64,000 nt of DNA from Drosophila miranda (lineage: Eukaryota; Arthropoda; Insecta; Diptera; Drosophilidae). Each line of letters opens with the position of its first letter. Position 1 is the stretch's first letter. Below are positions 47,960 through 61,336 of the stretch, in pieces. The stretch is taken from contig NW_022881603.1 of NCBI RefSeq assembly GCF_003369915.1, forward strand, positions 19,341,515 through 19,405,514, written 5' to 3'. Position numbers and translations under genes: made by a program. The notes under the pieces are model-generated. The model searched no databases. It had not been told where the DNA came from and worked only from the letters and a program-made list of their open reading frames with translations.

Positions 47960-50900
47960 CGAGGTTCTGCAGGCGGTGGTACTCCTCCACCTACATTCGG
48001 TTTGTGATCCGGCCTGCTTTTCTAGATCGCTTTGCAGCGTTCTGAGGGAGACAGGCACGTTCTCGGTTCTCGTATTCGCCAGCCCGACGCCTTCCTTAGC
48101 TAGTACGTCCGCCGTCTCGTTCCCTTCGATGCCCTGGTGGCTGGGAATCCAGTAGATCCGCACTGACTTTGTCGTGCTTAGGGTATCTAGTGCCTCCCTG
48201 CTCGCCAAGACATTTCTGGAACTGACTGCGGACGACTGCATGGATCTTATCGCCGCTTGGCTGTCGACGAATAGGTTGACCGCATCGTGTGCTCTTTCAG
48301 TGAGAAGAGCGACTTCTGCTGCTTTCCTGATGGCAAAAACCTCTGCCTGGAATATGCTACAATGGTCCGGTAGCTTATATGACAGCCTTATCTCAGGGTC
48401 TGTACAGTATAGGCCCGCTCCTACTCCTCCGTCCATCTTGGAGCCGTCCGTATATATATTGAGGTGCTCCGTTTGGTCTCTTCCGATTTTCCACTCTTCA
48501 GGTCCCAAGGATGCAGTTGTTTTTACGTCGAGGCATGTTTGGGGGGTCATGTAATCAGTTCATCTGTTCATTTCCCTTCCAATTGAACTATGCCCGTATT
48601 CTTGTGGCGACATATTTCCTGAAGCGATGAGGCGTTGTGCTGCCTTTCCTGCAGTCAGACGGGCGTGGATGTCTAGGGGTTCGATTCCAAGTAGGGTTTC
48701 GAGTGCTTTTGTTGGGGTTGACCTCAGCGCCCCTGTAATACAGGGCAAAGCCTGTCGCTGAGTCCTTTCCATAAGCTTATGATACGTTTTCTTTCCAGTA
48801 GCTTGCCACCACACTAAGACTCCATACAGCAGAGTTGGTCGCACCACCGAGATGTAAATCCAATGCATCAGAGCCGGAGATAGGCCCCATGTGCTCCTGA
48901 GCATCTTCTTGGATGCATAAAGCGCAATGGTGGCCTTCTTCACCCTTTCCAATACATTGGGTTTCCATGCCAGTTTACTATCCAGTACTGTGCCCAGGTA
49001 TTCGATGGGCAAACACCCGTAATAAGTATGCTTATGTCGTCCGCATAAGCTGTTATTATTGGGGCCTTCCTTTCGTATCTCTTGATGAGGTCGTCGACCA
49101 CCAGATTCCACAGGAGGGGCGACAGGACTCCACCCTGGGGTGTGCCTCTGTGTGCCTCTTTCACCATGGAAGCGGTGCCCCACTCTGATTGCACCCGTCT
49201 GCAACCTAGGAGGTTCCTTATCCACAGGTTGATTGCTGGGTGTGTATTAGTTGCTACCAGGCAATTTGTTATTGCTTCCGTAGCCACGTTGTTGAATGCT
49301 CCGGAGATGTCCACGAATACTCCCAGTGCATACTTTTTATTGTGAAGGGCTACCGAAGCTACTACCGAATGTAGTGCGGTCTCTACCGATTTCCCTTTAG
49401 TATAGGCATGCTGGTTGGTTGACAACAGTCCCCCTACCTCATTCCTGATGTGTAAGTCCAGCAGCTTTTCTAGCGTTTTTAATATAAAGGAGGTAAGGCT
49501 TATAGGTCTATAGTCCTTGGGACTTGCATGGCTGCACTTTCCTGCCTTTGGGAGGAAGACAACTCTCGAGGTTCTCCATTGGATAGGGATATAGCGAGTA
49601 CTTATACAAGCTGTGAATATTGCGGAGAGCCATGGGGTAATCGCCTCTTTGGTCACCTGCATCATGGCTGGGAATATCCCGTCAAGTCCTGGTGCTTTTG
49701 TGCCCGCAAAGGAGTCTATTGCCCAGTGGATTCGCTTGGTGGTTAACAAATCTGTTGGGGGGTGTTGTTCCTCGGTTGCTAGGTCCTGGTGCTCTTTGGC
49801 ATCAGCGACCTCGGTGCAACCAGGGAAATGTTCCTCCATTAGTGCTGTTAGGGCTTCGTCACTGCCCTCTGTCCACTGTCCGTCATCTAGCTTTAATTGG
49901 CTTTGTATGGTAGGCTGCTTAGAGAGCAGCTTCCGTAGCCTTGCGGTTTCTGGTACTTTCTCGATGTTGGAGCAGAAGGTCCTCCACGAGTTCCGTTGTG
50001 CTTTACGTATTTCCTTCTTGTAGCTCCTGAGTAGGAGTCTGTATTCCTCATAGACGATCCCTTCGTTCGCTTGTTTGGCGATCTTAAAGAATTCCTTGAG
50101 GTTGTCCCTTTGAAGAGAGAGATCCCGGCTCCACCAGAGTGGCTTGGACCTCTTCTTCGTCCTCGAGGGTTTGCACGATGTGTGGTAGGCGTCCAGCAAC
50201 GCGTTGGATAGGGTCTCTAGAGACTTCTCTATGTCCTCCGCGGATTTCACTGTGCCCGGACTCGCGAGCTTCGAAGTAACTGTCTTTTTAAACTTTTCCC
50301 AGTTTGTATTCCGGGGGTTTCTATAGACTATTACCTTCGAAGAATGTTTGAAGTCGCACTTAAACTGAATGTACTTGTGATCTGAGAAGGAAGGTCTTTC
50401 AAGGACCCTCCAGCTAGATACCGTAGTACTGTTTCCCGTTGCTAGTGTTAGGTCTAGCACGTTGGATGAAGTCAGACCCACGAAGGTGTGCTCCTCCCCG
50501 ACGTTTGCTATATATAGATTAGTATAAAGTATAAAGTCTAAGAGTGACTCACCTCTATCATTGATGTCGGTGCTTCCCCACACATTGTGGTGGGCATTGG
50601 CATCCGTCCCGATGACGAGTTGATAGTTTTTGGGGCCGGCTTCTGTCACCAGGCTCCTGAGTTCGTCGGGTGGTGCGGGTCTGTCGTGAGCCATGTAGCA
50701 GGAAGCCACCAGAAGGCGCTTTTCCTCGCTTTCCAGCATCACAACCGTCAGGTCATCCGTGCTGTAATGAGACATAAGGTAAGCATGGATTCCCTTTCGT
50801 ACGAGTACGACGGTTCTGTTCCTGCTTACCGATGTTGCGTAGAACAGGTTGTGATTTGAGGACTTTAGTCCGGCCACTGAATTGCCTGTCGCAATCCAGG

Positions 50901-51027
50901 GCTCCTGGACTAGAGCTATGTCGGCGAGCCCTTGCTCCATGGCGATGAGGAGCTCCGCCGACGCTACCTTGCTTTTATGCAAGTTTAGCTGCAGCACACT
51001 CAGCATGGGTGGCTGGCTCACTTGCAT
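47960..51027 (-). pseudogene. LINE ORF2, copy 3
   Basis: Open from 51027 for 695 codons: complete endonuclease, linker and RT up to and beyond the catalytic AYADD (near 49052). Then the deletion of about 190 bp changes the frame. The remaining C-terminal RT is in another frame (49225-48560, ending in the same TGA position as copy 1). RNase H (48550-47945) is present but loses its C-terminal Cys/His part at the truncation. Confidence 0.8.
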
Positions 51028-52427
51028 CCGACGGGTTGACTACTAACGTCAGGTCACCGTCTTCCTCGTCTTCGTCCTCAAGCGCAAGACCCTGGGCGGC
51101 CTCCACGATGGACTCGAGACCTAAGTCCTTTTCCACCTCGCCTACCTGCAGGGTATGCGCGTCCTTGTCCTCAGGGTGGCGCTTTTTGAGGCGCAGGTAG
51201 ACGCTACCCATGCCCCACGCCATCTTCCCGAACTTGGGATACAGCAGATCCTCTGCCTCCTTGTTTATTTGGAGGATCACACATTGGCCCCCCTCGTTGG
51301 GTAGTGGGCTACCAATGTGTAGGATCCTCCAATCGGTCGTTGGCACGTCCGCGTTTTGCCGCTGAAGGAGCTTCAGCGCTCGGTCTCCCTGGATTGTGAT
51401 GGGGAAGAGTACCTTCGCCTTAGGCTTGGACGGGATAAGCTCCCGGTCCACAACCTGCAGCTTGGCCCCCTCCCACATCGCCTCCAGTTGGCAGACCGTA
51501 CGCGTCAGCCACCTTAGGGTTGGATCGTCGTTGCACTTTAGGATCTTAACCCCATTTAGCCACCCAGCACCATCGAACGTGGGCATAGGGGCCGCGGGGT
51601 CTTCTTCCATGTGTGCAAACAGTGCGTCGACGAGACGCGCGTGCACAAGCTTCCACTGTGCCGCTGACATCTTGCCGTTTTCCTCGCTCCGGTCGATGAG
51701 TGCCACGATCAAATGTCGTTTGGTCACATCGCTGAAATTCGCGTTCGATTTCGATGGCTTCTTGGCCACTTTCGGTGGAGGGGCTGCACTCTTGGGCCCG
51801 CGTTGCCGCTTGCTCGCCGGAGTGTCTTTAATGGCACTCTCAGTCGAGCGTTGCCTCTTGGTGGCCATCATCTTCTCCACCTTATTGGCATATTCGCCAT
51901 TCGACGCCCTCATCTGTGGCATCTGGGCGTAATGTAGTCGGCCCTCCTCTACTCGCTGCTCGGCCCAGGCTAGCTTGTCCTTCTCATCCTGGGAGATGTC
52001 TACTTTACCTTGCAGCCGGCTTTTTGATATTGAGGGCCGCTTTGTATTGTGCTTTGGCCTTCATCCCCTCCTTGGAACGCTTCGGCCCTTCCCTACGCAG
52101 GGAGCTGGTGCCTGGTTCCGGTGAGCGGAGAAGGCTCTCTTCCTCCGTCCTGCTCATAGAGAGCACGCTCTCCAGATCCGTGTCTGTGTCGACTACGGCA
52201 TCTGTGCGGCTCAACTTGCAGGCTGCGGAGTGAGTTGTTTTTGTTGTTGTTGTTGTGGCAGTAGCTTTACAACTGACTTGGCCTGCTCCCGCCAAGTCTG
52301 AGGTGTGACCGCTGGCGACACGCAGAGAGGATTGCTCCTCCCCGTGCCCGCCGGTGGTAGCAGTCACGCTTCCCACCGACGTTTGGGTTGACATCCCAAC
52401 CCGTGCTTTATCCTTCTTCGCCTCCAT
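50975..52427 (-). pseudogene. LINE ORF1, copy 3
   Basis: This copy keeps the two 19-nt segments missing from copies 1 and 2, so 51922-50975 is open for 315 codons through the DUF4780-like part to the end. The N-terminal part (52427-52005) is put out of frame by one extra T in a T run near 52021. Overlap with ORF2 is about 53 nt, as in copy 1. Confidence 0.75.
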
Positions 52428-52500
52428 ATTTGGCCCGAGGGTCCATACTGGTTAATATTTTTCGGGGGGACCACCCCCTAGCGTTTTAGGCCTGACCGCC

Positions 52501-52838
52501 ATGTGCAAGGAACGCAATGACAAACTCAGCCACTACCTGCTGCACCTACCACGGAAGGACTGCAGATTATTAGTGGGAATATTAACGGGACACTGCCTGT
52601 CACAAACAGAGACAGTTGTAGGAAATGTGACGAACCTGGGGCAACCGAAACCCTAGAACATCTCATCTGCAACTGTCCTGCTCTCTTAAGGGCAAGGAGG
52701 AGATACCTGGGCGCCCCAGTGCTGGCATCACTGGAAGATGCCTCCAAGAGGACGCCACAGCAACTACTGGCCTATGCGAAAAATACCTCGATCCTCGAGG
52801 ACTTCAAAACCCACTAAACACTGCCGCGACGGTTCATA
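52501..52838 (+). mobile_element. Inverted LOA-clade LINE 3' fragment
   Basis: This is the last 370 bp or so of the same LINE, in plus orientation, with an internal deletion of about 31 bp near 52599. It starts almost exactly where copies 2 and 3 stop (position matching 39157) and ends at the natural 3' end (CGGTTCATA), followed by unit intron. It supplies the piece that copy 3 lacks, so copy 3 and this fragment look like one insertion broken by an inversion. Confidence 0.8.
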
Positions 52839-53074
52839 ATCAGATAATCAGTTGCAATAATTGCAGCCATGGAGATTTAAATCAATAAAATCATACGGTA
52901 ATTACTATCATCACATAAAAGTTGTATGTATATTTTGTTCAACGCTTTTTAAACTTACACAAAACGCACATCTGACAGATAGAATACGATTGAAGTGCGG
53001 CTGATCAAGAAATGCACCTAAAAAAAATAAACAAATAATCCGGTTTTGTATTAAATCAGAAAAAGGTTTATTTT
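52839..53074 (-). pseudogene. Upstream part of the gene remnant, right of the LINE cluster
   Basis: Unit sequence resumes here in the intron. The 59-nt exon-like block is at 52959-53017; its splice junction carries a private change at the donor side, and about 20 bp of the adjoining upstream intron are lost near 53040. Nothing else is seen before the DINE-like element. Confidence 0.35.
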
Positions 53075-54126
53075 TATACCCGACACTCAAAATGAGTATT
53101 GGGGTATATTAGATTTGTGGTAAAAGTGGATGTGTGTAACGTCCAGAAGGAATCGTTTCCGATCCCATAAAGTATATATATTCTTGATCAGCATCAATAG
53201 CCGAGTCGATTGAGCCCTGTCTGTCTGTCCGTCTGTCCGTCCGTCTGTCCGTCCCCTTCAGCGCCTAGTGCTCAAAGACTATAAGAGCTAGAGCAACGAT
53301 GTTTTGGATCCAGACTTCTGTGATATGTCACTGCTACAAAAATATTTCAAACCTTCGCCCCGCCCACTTCCGCCCCCACAAAGGACGAAAATCTGTGGCA
53401 TCCACATTTTTAAAGATACGATAAAACCAAAAACGCAGAGTCGTAGAGTTTGACTATATGTTCTAGAGTGTAAAATCTCAACCAGATCGTGTAATTATTA
53501 TAGCCAGAATCAAGAAAACAATTTCATTCTTTCTCGCTCTGTCTCTCTCTAACACACAGGTTTCATGGTCGGTTTTGCCAATTGCAAAATGAGTTCAAGG
53601 ATCTCAGAACCTATTAGAGCCAGAGCAACCAAATTTGGTATCCACACTCCTGTGATATCGGACCTTGACCGTTTCGTGTCCAAATTTCGCCACACCCCTT
53701 CCGCCCCCGCAAAGGACGAAAATCTGGGGCATCCACAAATCTCAGAGACTATTAAGGCTAGAGTAACCAAATTTGGTATCCACACTTCTGTTAGATCTCA
53801 CTATAAAACGTATATCTCAAAATTTTGCCACACCCCCTTCCGCCCCCACAAAGGACGAAAATCTGTTGCATCCACAATATTGCACATTCGAGAAAACTAA
53901 AAACGCAGAATCATAGATAATGACCATATCTATCAGATTGCTGAATCTGGATCAGATAAGATCATTTTTGTAGCCAAAAGCAAGAAATCAATTTGCAGTG
54001 GCTACGCAGCATCCGACGACACGCTCAGACTGATTTTCTGTCTCTCTCGCACGCACTCTTTGTCGTGTCGTTTAATATTAGCGGCGTCTGCCGGAGGAGA
54101 GTCATACTGACTTAGTATCGGGTATA
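53075..54126 (+). mobile_element. DINE-1/mini-me-like element, unit 8
   Basis: Complete apart from one change in the left terminal motif (TATACCCGACACT). It lies right of the LINE cluster. Confidence 0.7.
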
Positions 54127-55927
54127 ACTGTAGAGTTGCGGTGTCCGCAGCAACTCACAACGTTCCCCCTCGTTTTCATTATTTATTTTATATTTGCTAC
54201 GTTTTTTTCTCTCACTTTATCTTCTTTTGCGTTTAGTTCCTGGCTTTCAGCCCAATTTAATAGTTTTTCGATTTGTTGAAAAGCAAATGCCAGCCAGAGC
54301 ACAGAAAATAAATTGTCACAAAAATACTAGTCAACTCCTCTCGTTCTTGTTCTGTTCGCCGCAAAAACCGCCGGGCCATACGGGCCGGGCAGGCATGACG
54401 ACAAAGTTTCCTCCAGGACACACTCGAACCAGAAGCTCGAGACGGCGACAAACTCCTTGGTCTTATCTTTATCAGTTTCGGGGAGGCGAGTGAAAAGCAC
54501 AGCGATGTCCTTGTCGTCACATATCGAGTGCAAAAAGTTCGACGACTGCCCAATTGCTGCACTTTTCCATTGCTCGCTCCCCTCCCCCTCCCCGTCCTGG
54601 ACTGAAGGACTGGAGTCAAGCTGTAAATAACTTCAGATTGAAGAAGAAATGGAAAATTTTCAATTGAATTCATTGCGTTTTGATTGCACACACACACGTG
54701 CACATCCACCCACAAGATAATTATCAACTTAGTAAAAAAATAACCAACTGTCTTTTTTAAATGTCCCATAAAATCTCATAAAAGCGCATAAATGCCTCTA
54801 TGGTTGTAAATATTCTCGTTCTGGTCTCGGGCCCGACATGCACTCAATGAATGAAATGTGTGCACAATGTTGAAAATAGATGTGACACTCATCCCCCGCC
54901 CCCCGAAAGTGGGGTTGTGTCTTCGACTTCCTTCTCCATCTCGTGCCTGCCGCTGCGGCTGCCTGCTCCTGATGGTATTGTTGCTGCTCATACGGCTGGC
55001 AGGGCATGTAGTGCTGGGTTGTACAACTTCCGCTTATATGGCCAACACAACAGCATGATAAATTGATGGCTGCCAGCGCGGTGCTTTAAAAATGCAAGGA
55101 AGGCCGACTACCCAGAGGAAAGTGAGTGCGTGCGTGCGAAGGGGTTGAGTGTTCGGAGTAACCTTTTAGCTTCCAAGTCCTCTGCACCGAATGGAACCCA
55201 CAAACGTGACCTATAATCTGAAAATTGCATTAAAACGTAATTCCATTAAAATGTAATCAAAAATTTAAGTTAATCACCGGCCAAATCTCATAGCAACCAG
55301 CTTTTATTCTCGCATGAGCGTTGCCAGACATTGAAGAAAAGGATACACATTGTACTCTACATGTCATATATAAATACACCAACTGGCTATGAAATGACGC
55401 CGATGATTCAAACATTAGGTGCCGCCAGGTTCAGGTTCAGATTTAGATTTCGCGTAACCAATTAAAATGTATTAATATAATAAAAAGACCGATGCAACCA
55501 GCGTCCCAAAAAAAAAAACAGTGCCAACGGCAGAGTTATAAAATCTTAGCAGAAAAAAATCTTTCCCCCACAATAGGCCAAATCTGAATTCCTTCAATAT
55601 ATAGCAGATTATTATATTTGATTTTCAATTTACTTTTATTTTATGCATTTTATTCTCGAACAAAACAACCTGGAAGAGAGAGATAACATAATTAACACAT
55701 TGATTTGGAAACTAATTCAAGTTCTTAATGGAAATGAATAATCAGTTGGGGAAAGAAGACAAAATCAGCATGATGTTTGAGATTCTAAGAAGAAAAAACC
55801 ACTAAGGGCTTCATCATCATTTCAAAAGAGCAACATGAATACTTTAAGCACAATATACCTCTGTTGTTATAATGATCGGAAAAGGTATTTTCCTGTTGGC
55901 TGGTGGCTACGCCCACAAACGTACTAA

Positions 55928-56272
55928 CAAAGACTATACAATACCAAGATGTTGCATGAGCGACCAAAAAGCTGTTCTATGGCGGGTCCTAACATTAGGA
56001 CCCAAAAGGCACGAGGGAGCGCGCGGGGTTTAAATTCCCTTTTCGCCTGTACTTCGTCTCTACCGCGACCCCGCTGCCCATCGGTTTCGTCTGTTCGGCA
56101 ATGCCTTCACCAGCAACGAAATAATTCTGGACTCTAATTCGAGCCTCAGCCCCGTCGAAGCGGTGGTCGCGGATCGCCGATGTCTTTGGAGCGGCACAGT
56201 GGGACCTTTGGCCGTCTCAGCTTGCTAAATTAGTTAGTGAATATGAGTTCAATAAATATTTGCACACTGAAA
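55928..56272 (+). repeat. Orphan plus arm of the palindrome, unit 9
   Basis: Only the plus arm remains. It is followed directly by DINE-like sequence, so this unit cannot form the hairpin on its own. Small private changes lie near 56032 and 56151. Confidence 0.8.
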
Positions 56273-56717
56273 AATTTCGCCACACCCCCTTCCGCCCCCG
56301 CAAAGGACGAAAATCTGGGGCATCCACAAATCTCAGAGACTATTAAGGCTAGAGTAACCAAATTTGGTATCCACACTTCTGTTAGATCTCACTATAAAAC
56401 GTATATCTCAAAATTTTGCCACACCCCCTTTCGCCCCCACAAAGGACGAAAATCTGTTGCATCCACAATATTGCACATTCGAGAAAACTAAAAACGCAGA
56501 ATCATAGATAATGACCATATCTATCAGATTGCTGAATCTGGATCAGATAAGATCATTTTTGTAGCCAAAAGCAAGAAATCAATTTGCAGTGGCTACGCAG
56601 CATCCGACGACACGCTCAGACTGATTTTCTGTCTCTCTCGCACGCACTCTTTGTCGTGTCGTTTAATATTAGCGGCGTCTGCCGGAGGAGAGCCATACTG
56701 ACTTAGTATCGGGTATA
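56273..56717 (+). mobile_element. Truncated DINE-1/mini-me-like element, unit 9
   Basis: Only the right-hand part with the last two internal repeats and the AGTATCGGGTATA end is left. The left part, including the GTCY tract, was removed in the deletion that joined it to the palindrome arm. Confidence 0.7.
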
Positions 56718-58515
56718 ACCGTAGATTTGCGGTGTCCGCAGCAACTCACAACGTTCCCCCACGTTTTCATTATTTATTTTATATTTGCTACGTTTTTTTC
56801 TCTCACTTTATCTTCTTTTGCGTTTAGTTCCTGGCTTTCAGCCCAATTTAATAGTTTTTCGATTTGTTGAAAAGCAAATGCCAGCCAGAGCACAGAAAAT
56901 AAATTGTCACAAAAATACTAGTCAACTCCTCTCGTTCTTGTTCTGTTCGCCGCAAAAACCGCCGGGCCATACGGGCCGGGCAGGCATGACGACAAAGTTT
57001 CCTCCAGGACACACTCGAACCAGAAGCTCGAGACGGCGACAAACTCCTTGGTCTTATCTTTATCAGTTTCGGGGAGGCGAGTGAAAAGCACAGCGATGTC
57101 CTTGTCGTCACATATCGAGTGCAAAAAGTTCGACGACTGCCCAATTGCTGCACTTTTCCATTGCTCGCTCCCCTCCCCTCCCCGTCCTGGACTGAAGGAC
57201 TGGAGTCAAGCTGTAAATAACTTCAGATTGAAGAAGAAATGGAAAATTTTCAATTGAATTCATTGCGTTTTGATTGCACACACACACGTGCACATCCACC
57301 CACAAGATAATTATCAACTTAGTAAAAAAATAACCAACTGTCTTTTTTAAATGTCCCATCAAATCTCATAAAAGCGCATAAATGCCTCTATGGTTGTAAA
57401 TATTCTCGTTCTGGTCTCGGGCCCGACATGCACTCAATGAATGAAATGTGTGCACAATGTTGAAAATAGATGTGACACTCATCCCCCGCCCCCCGAAAGT
57501 GGGGTTGTGTCTTCGACTTCCTTCTCCATCTCGTGCCTGCCGCTGCGGCTGCCTGCTCCTGATGGTATTGTTGCTGCTCATACGGCTGGCAGGGCATGTA
57601 GTGCTGGGTTGTACAACTTCCGCTTATATGGCCAACACAACAGCATGATAAATTGATGGCTGCCAGCGCGGTGCTTTAAAAATGCAAAGAAGGCCGACTA
57701 CCCAGAGGAAAGTGAGTGCGTGCGTGCGAAGGGGTTGAGTGTTCGGAGTAACCTTTTAGCTTCCAAGTCCTCTGCACCGAATGGAACCCACAAACGTGAC
57801 CTATAATCTGAAAATTGCATTAAAACGTAATTCCATTAAAATGTAATCAAAAATTTAAGCTAATCACCGGCCGAATCTCATAGCAACCAGCTTTTATTCT
57901 CGCATGAGCGTTGCCAGACATTGAAGAAAAGGATACACATTGTACTCTACATGTCATATATAAATACACCAACTGGCTATGAAATGACGCCGATGATTCA
58001 AACATTAGGTGCCGCCAGGTTCAGGTTCAGATTTAGATTTCGCGTAACCATTTAAAATGTATTAATATAATAAAAAGACCGATGCAACCAGCGTCCCAAA
58101 AAAAAACAGTGCCAACGGCAGAGTTATAAAATCTTAGCAGAAAAAAATCTTTCCCCCACAATAGGCCAAATCTCAATTCCTTCAATATATAGCAGATTAT
58201 TATATTTGATTTTCAATTTACTTTTATTTTATGCATTTTATTCTCGAACAAAACAACCTGGAAGAGAGAGATAACATAATTAACACATTGATTTGGAAAC
58301 TAATTCAAGTTCTTAATGGAAATGAATAATCAGTTGGGGAAAGAAGACAAAATCAGCATGATGTTTGAGATTCTAAGAAGAAAAAACCACTAAGGGCTTC
58401 TTCATCATTTCAAAAGAGCAACATGAATACTTTAAGCACAATATACCTCTGTTGTTATAATGATCGGAAAAGGTATTTTCCTGTTGGCTGGTGGCTACGC
58501 CCACAAACGTACTAA

Positions 58516-59548
58516 CAAAGACTATACAATACCAAGATGTTGCATGAGCGACCAAAAAGCTGTTCTATGGCGGGTCCTAACATTAGGACCCAAAAGGCAC
58601 GAGGGAGCGCGCGGGGTTTCAATTCCCTTTTCGCCTGTACTTCGTCTCTACCGCGACCCCGCTGCCCATCGGTTTCGTCTGTTCGGCAATGCCTTCACCA
58701 GCAACGAAATAATTCTGGACTCTAATTCGAGCCTCAGCACCGTCGAAGCGGTGATCGCGGATCGCCGATGTCTTTGGAGCGGCACAGTGGGACGCATGAG
58801 GAACAAATGCTTTTCAATTTTCGTTTGACGCTTCATGGTACGGAAGCGCGGGGCTAGTATTTCAATTCTCTTTTACGCTACCTTCGCCTCCGAAGTGCTA
58901 CTCGGCTTCGTCAATGCCTCGGTCAGCACGAGCTCGAGCCAACCCAGAAATATGCTTGTAGTTGTGTATATGTGTGTATGTCCTACGTCGGCACGGCCAT
59001 AAACCGGTTTCGCCCGCAGCATATACGGCTTTTAGCTTCACACACAAGCGCATTGAAAGCATGTCAGTGCCTGCGTGCCGAAACCGTAGGGCAGCGTGGT
59101 CGCTGATGTCTTTGGCGCGGCACAGTGGGGACTAAGCCGAAATAGTCAAACAATTGTATGAGTGCTTTAGATAAATTTAATGTACGCATCTAATAGAGAA
59201 TTTTCCAATCGAATTTTCAAGATAGTTTTAGTTTAGGAGATATAAGCACTCAAAGTTTAACATTTTTTCAGTGTGCAAATATTTATTGACTAACTAACTA
59301 ATTTAGCAAGCTGAGACGGCCAAAGGTCCCACTGTGCCGCTCCAAAGACATCGGCGATCCGCGACCACCGCTTCGACGGTGCTGTTGCCGAACAGACGAA
59401 ACCGATAGGCAGCGGGGTCGCGGTAGAGACGAAGTACAGGCGAAAAGGGAATTGAAACCCCGCGCGCCTTTTGGGTCCTAATGTTAGGACCCGCCATAGA
59501 ACAGCTTTTTGGTCGCTCATGCGACATCTTGGTATTGTATAGTCTTTG
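58516..59548. repeat. Type II palindrome, unit 10
   Basis: Rearranged form as in units 4 and 6, with the long loop homologue in plus orientation (about 58794-59176) and the minus arm ending at 59548. It carries the pairing-restoring AATGTTAGG variant near 59479. Confidence 0.72.
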
Positions 59549-60294
59549 GTAACATGCAAATAATTGTAATTGTTGAGCGTTTTATGTTCAGACACGGAAA
59601 AGTGAACAGCATGGTTGTTTAGGTTTCTACTCAGAAGAGGGAATCCTGAGTTAGGATATTCATCAAAATAAAACGCTTCGCAGAAAACCATCTAAATTAA
59701 GTTTCCAAAACTTGACCTTATATATTCTGCTGAATCTGATCAACTGGTGTAGAGCAAATCATCGGAGCTTCAATTATTTATCAATTAATATGATTACCTA
59801 TAGCGGAAAGTCAGAAGCTGATTTGACGACAATATCAGCTTCGAAAAGGTTGTAACATGTGGGATTCTAATGAACTATACTGAAGTAACATCATTTAAAG
59901 AGTTTAAGGTAAAACAAATGAGTAGAAAACCTACCAGCACAAGCAATGCAATACTTTGAAGTCTTCAGGTACTAAAAGTACAAATGAATACTCAATTTAA
60001 TAAAATATCACTAGAATATATACATAGTTTACGTTGATTTGAAAGATAATCAGTTGCAAAAATTACAGCCATGGAGATTTAAATCAATAAAATCATACGG
60101 TAATTACTATCATCACATAAAAGTTGTATGTATATTTTGTTCAACGCTTTTTAAACTTACCCAAAACGCACATATGACAGATAGAATACGATTGAAGTGC
60201 GGCTGATCAAGAAATGCACCTAAAAAAAATAAACAAATAATCCAGGTTATTTTCCATTTTCGGTTTTGTATTAAATCAGAAAAAGGTTTATTTT

Positions 60295-61336
60295 TATACC
60301 CGATACTCAAAATGAGTATTGGGGTATATTAGATTTGTGGTAAAAGTGGATGTGTGTAACGTCCAGAAGGAATCGTTTCCGATCCCATAAAGTATATATA
60401 TTCTTGATCAGCATCAATAGCCGAGTCGATTGAGCCCTGTCTGTCTGTCCGTCTGTCCGTCCCCTTCAGCGCCTAGTGCTCAAAGACTATAAGAGCTAGA
60501 GCAACGATGTTTTGGATCCAGACTTCTGTGATATGTCACTGCTACAAAAATATTTCAAAACTTCGCCCCGCCCACTTCCGCCCCCACAAAGGACGAAAAT
60601 CTGTGGCATCCACATTTTTAAAGATACGATAAAACCAAAAACGCAGAGTCGTAGAGTTTGACTATATGTTCTAGAGTGTAAAATCTCAACCAGATCGTGT
60701 AATTATTATAGCCAGAATCAAGAAAACAATTTCATTCTTTCTCGCTCTGTCTCTCTCTAACACACAGGTTTCATGGTCGGTTTTGCCAATTGCAAAATGA
60801 GTTCAAGGATCTCAGAACCTATTAGAGCCAGAGCAACCGAATTTGGTATCCACACTCCTGTGATATCGGACCTTGACCGTTTCGTGTCCAAATTTCGCCA
60901 CACCCCCTTCCGCCCCCGCAAAGGACGAAAATCTGGGGCATCCACAAATCTCAGAGACTATTAAGGCTAGAGTAACCAAATTTGGTATCCACACTTCTGT
61001 TAGATCTCACTATAAAACGTATATCTCAAAATTTTGCCACACCCCCTTCCGCCCCCCACAAAGGACGAAAATCTGTTGCATCCACAATATTGCACATTCG
61101 AGAAAACTAAAAACGCAGAATCATAGATAATGACCATATCTATCAGATTGCTGAATCTGGATCAGATAAGATCATTTTTGTAGCCAAAAGCAAGAAATCA
61201 ATTTGCAGTGTCTACGCAGCATCCGACGACACGCTCAGACTGATTTTCTGTCTCTCTCGCACGCACTCTTTGTCGTGTCGTTTAATATTAGCGGCGTCTG
61301 CCGGAGGAGAGTCATACTGACTTAGTATCGGGTATA
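60295..61336 (+). mobile_element. DINE-1/mini-me-like element, unit 10
   Basis: Complete ends with the shortest GTCY tract of the full copies (near 60440-60466). Confidence 0.7.

Larger units (their letters stand above)
47958..52500 (-). mobile_element. LOA-clade LINE, copy 3 (rearranged)
   Basis: Same strand and same 3' truncation point as copy 2. It lacks about 190 bp in the RT-thumb region (junction near 49002) and a few bases near 49350. Its 5' region stops at 52500 in the sequence matching about 43852, short of the copy 1 5' end by about 200 bp, and is joined there to an inverted 3' piece. Confidence 0.85.
35648..54475 (+). repeat. Array unit 8 (18.8 kb, split by a LINE cluster)
   Basis: Normal unit sequence runs from 35648 to about 38785 and resumes at about 52839. 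The 14 kb between is LOA-clade LINE. The unit lacks the 87-bp box, has a type I palindrome (37000-38173), keeps the long-form terminal exon remnant next to the LINE, and has one DINE-like copy (53075-54126). Confidence 0.93.
54476..57066 (+). repeat. Array unit 9 (2591 bp, internally deleted)
   Basis: Half-size unit. Sequence proceeds normally through the plus arm of the palindrome, then jumps at about 56272 from the arm's A-rich tail straight into the interior of the DINE-like element. Loop, minus arm, gene remnant and the first half of the DINE-like element are missing. Confidence 0.93.
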
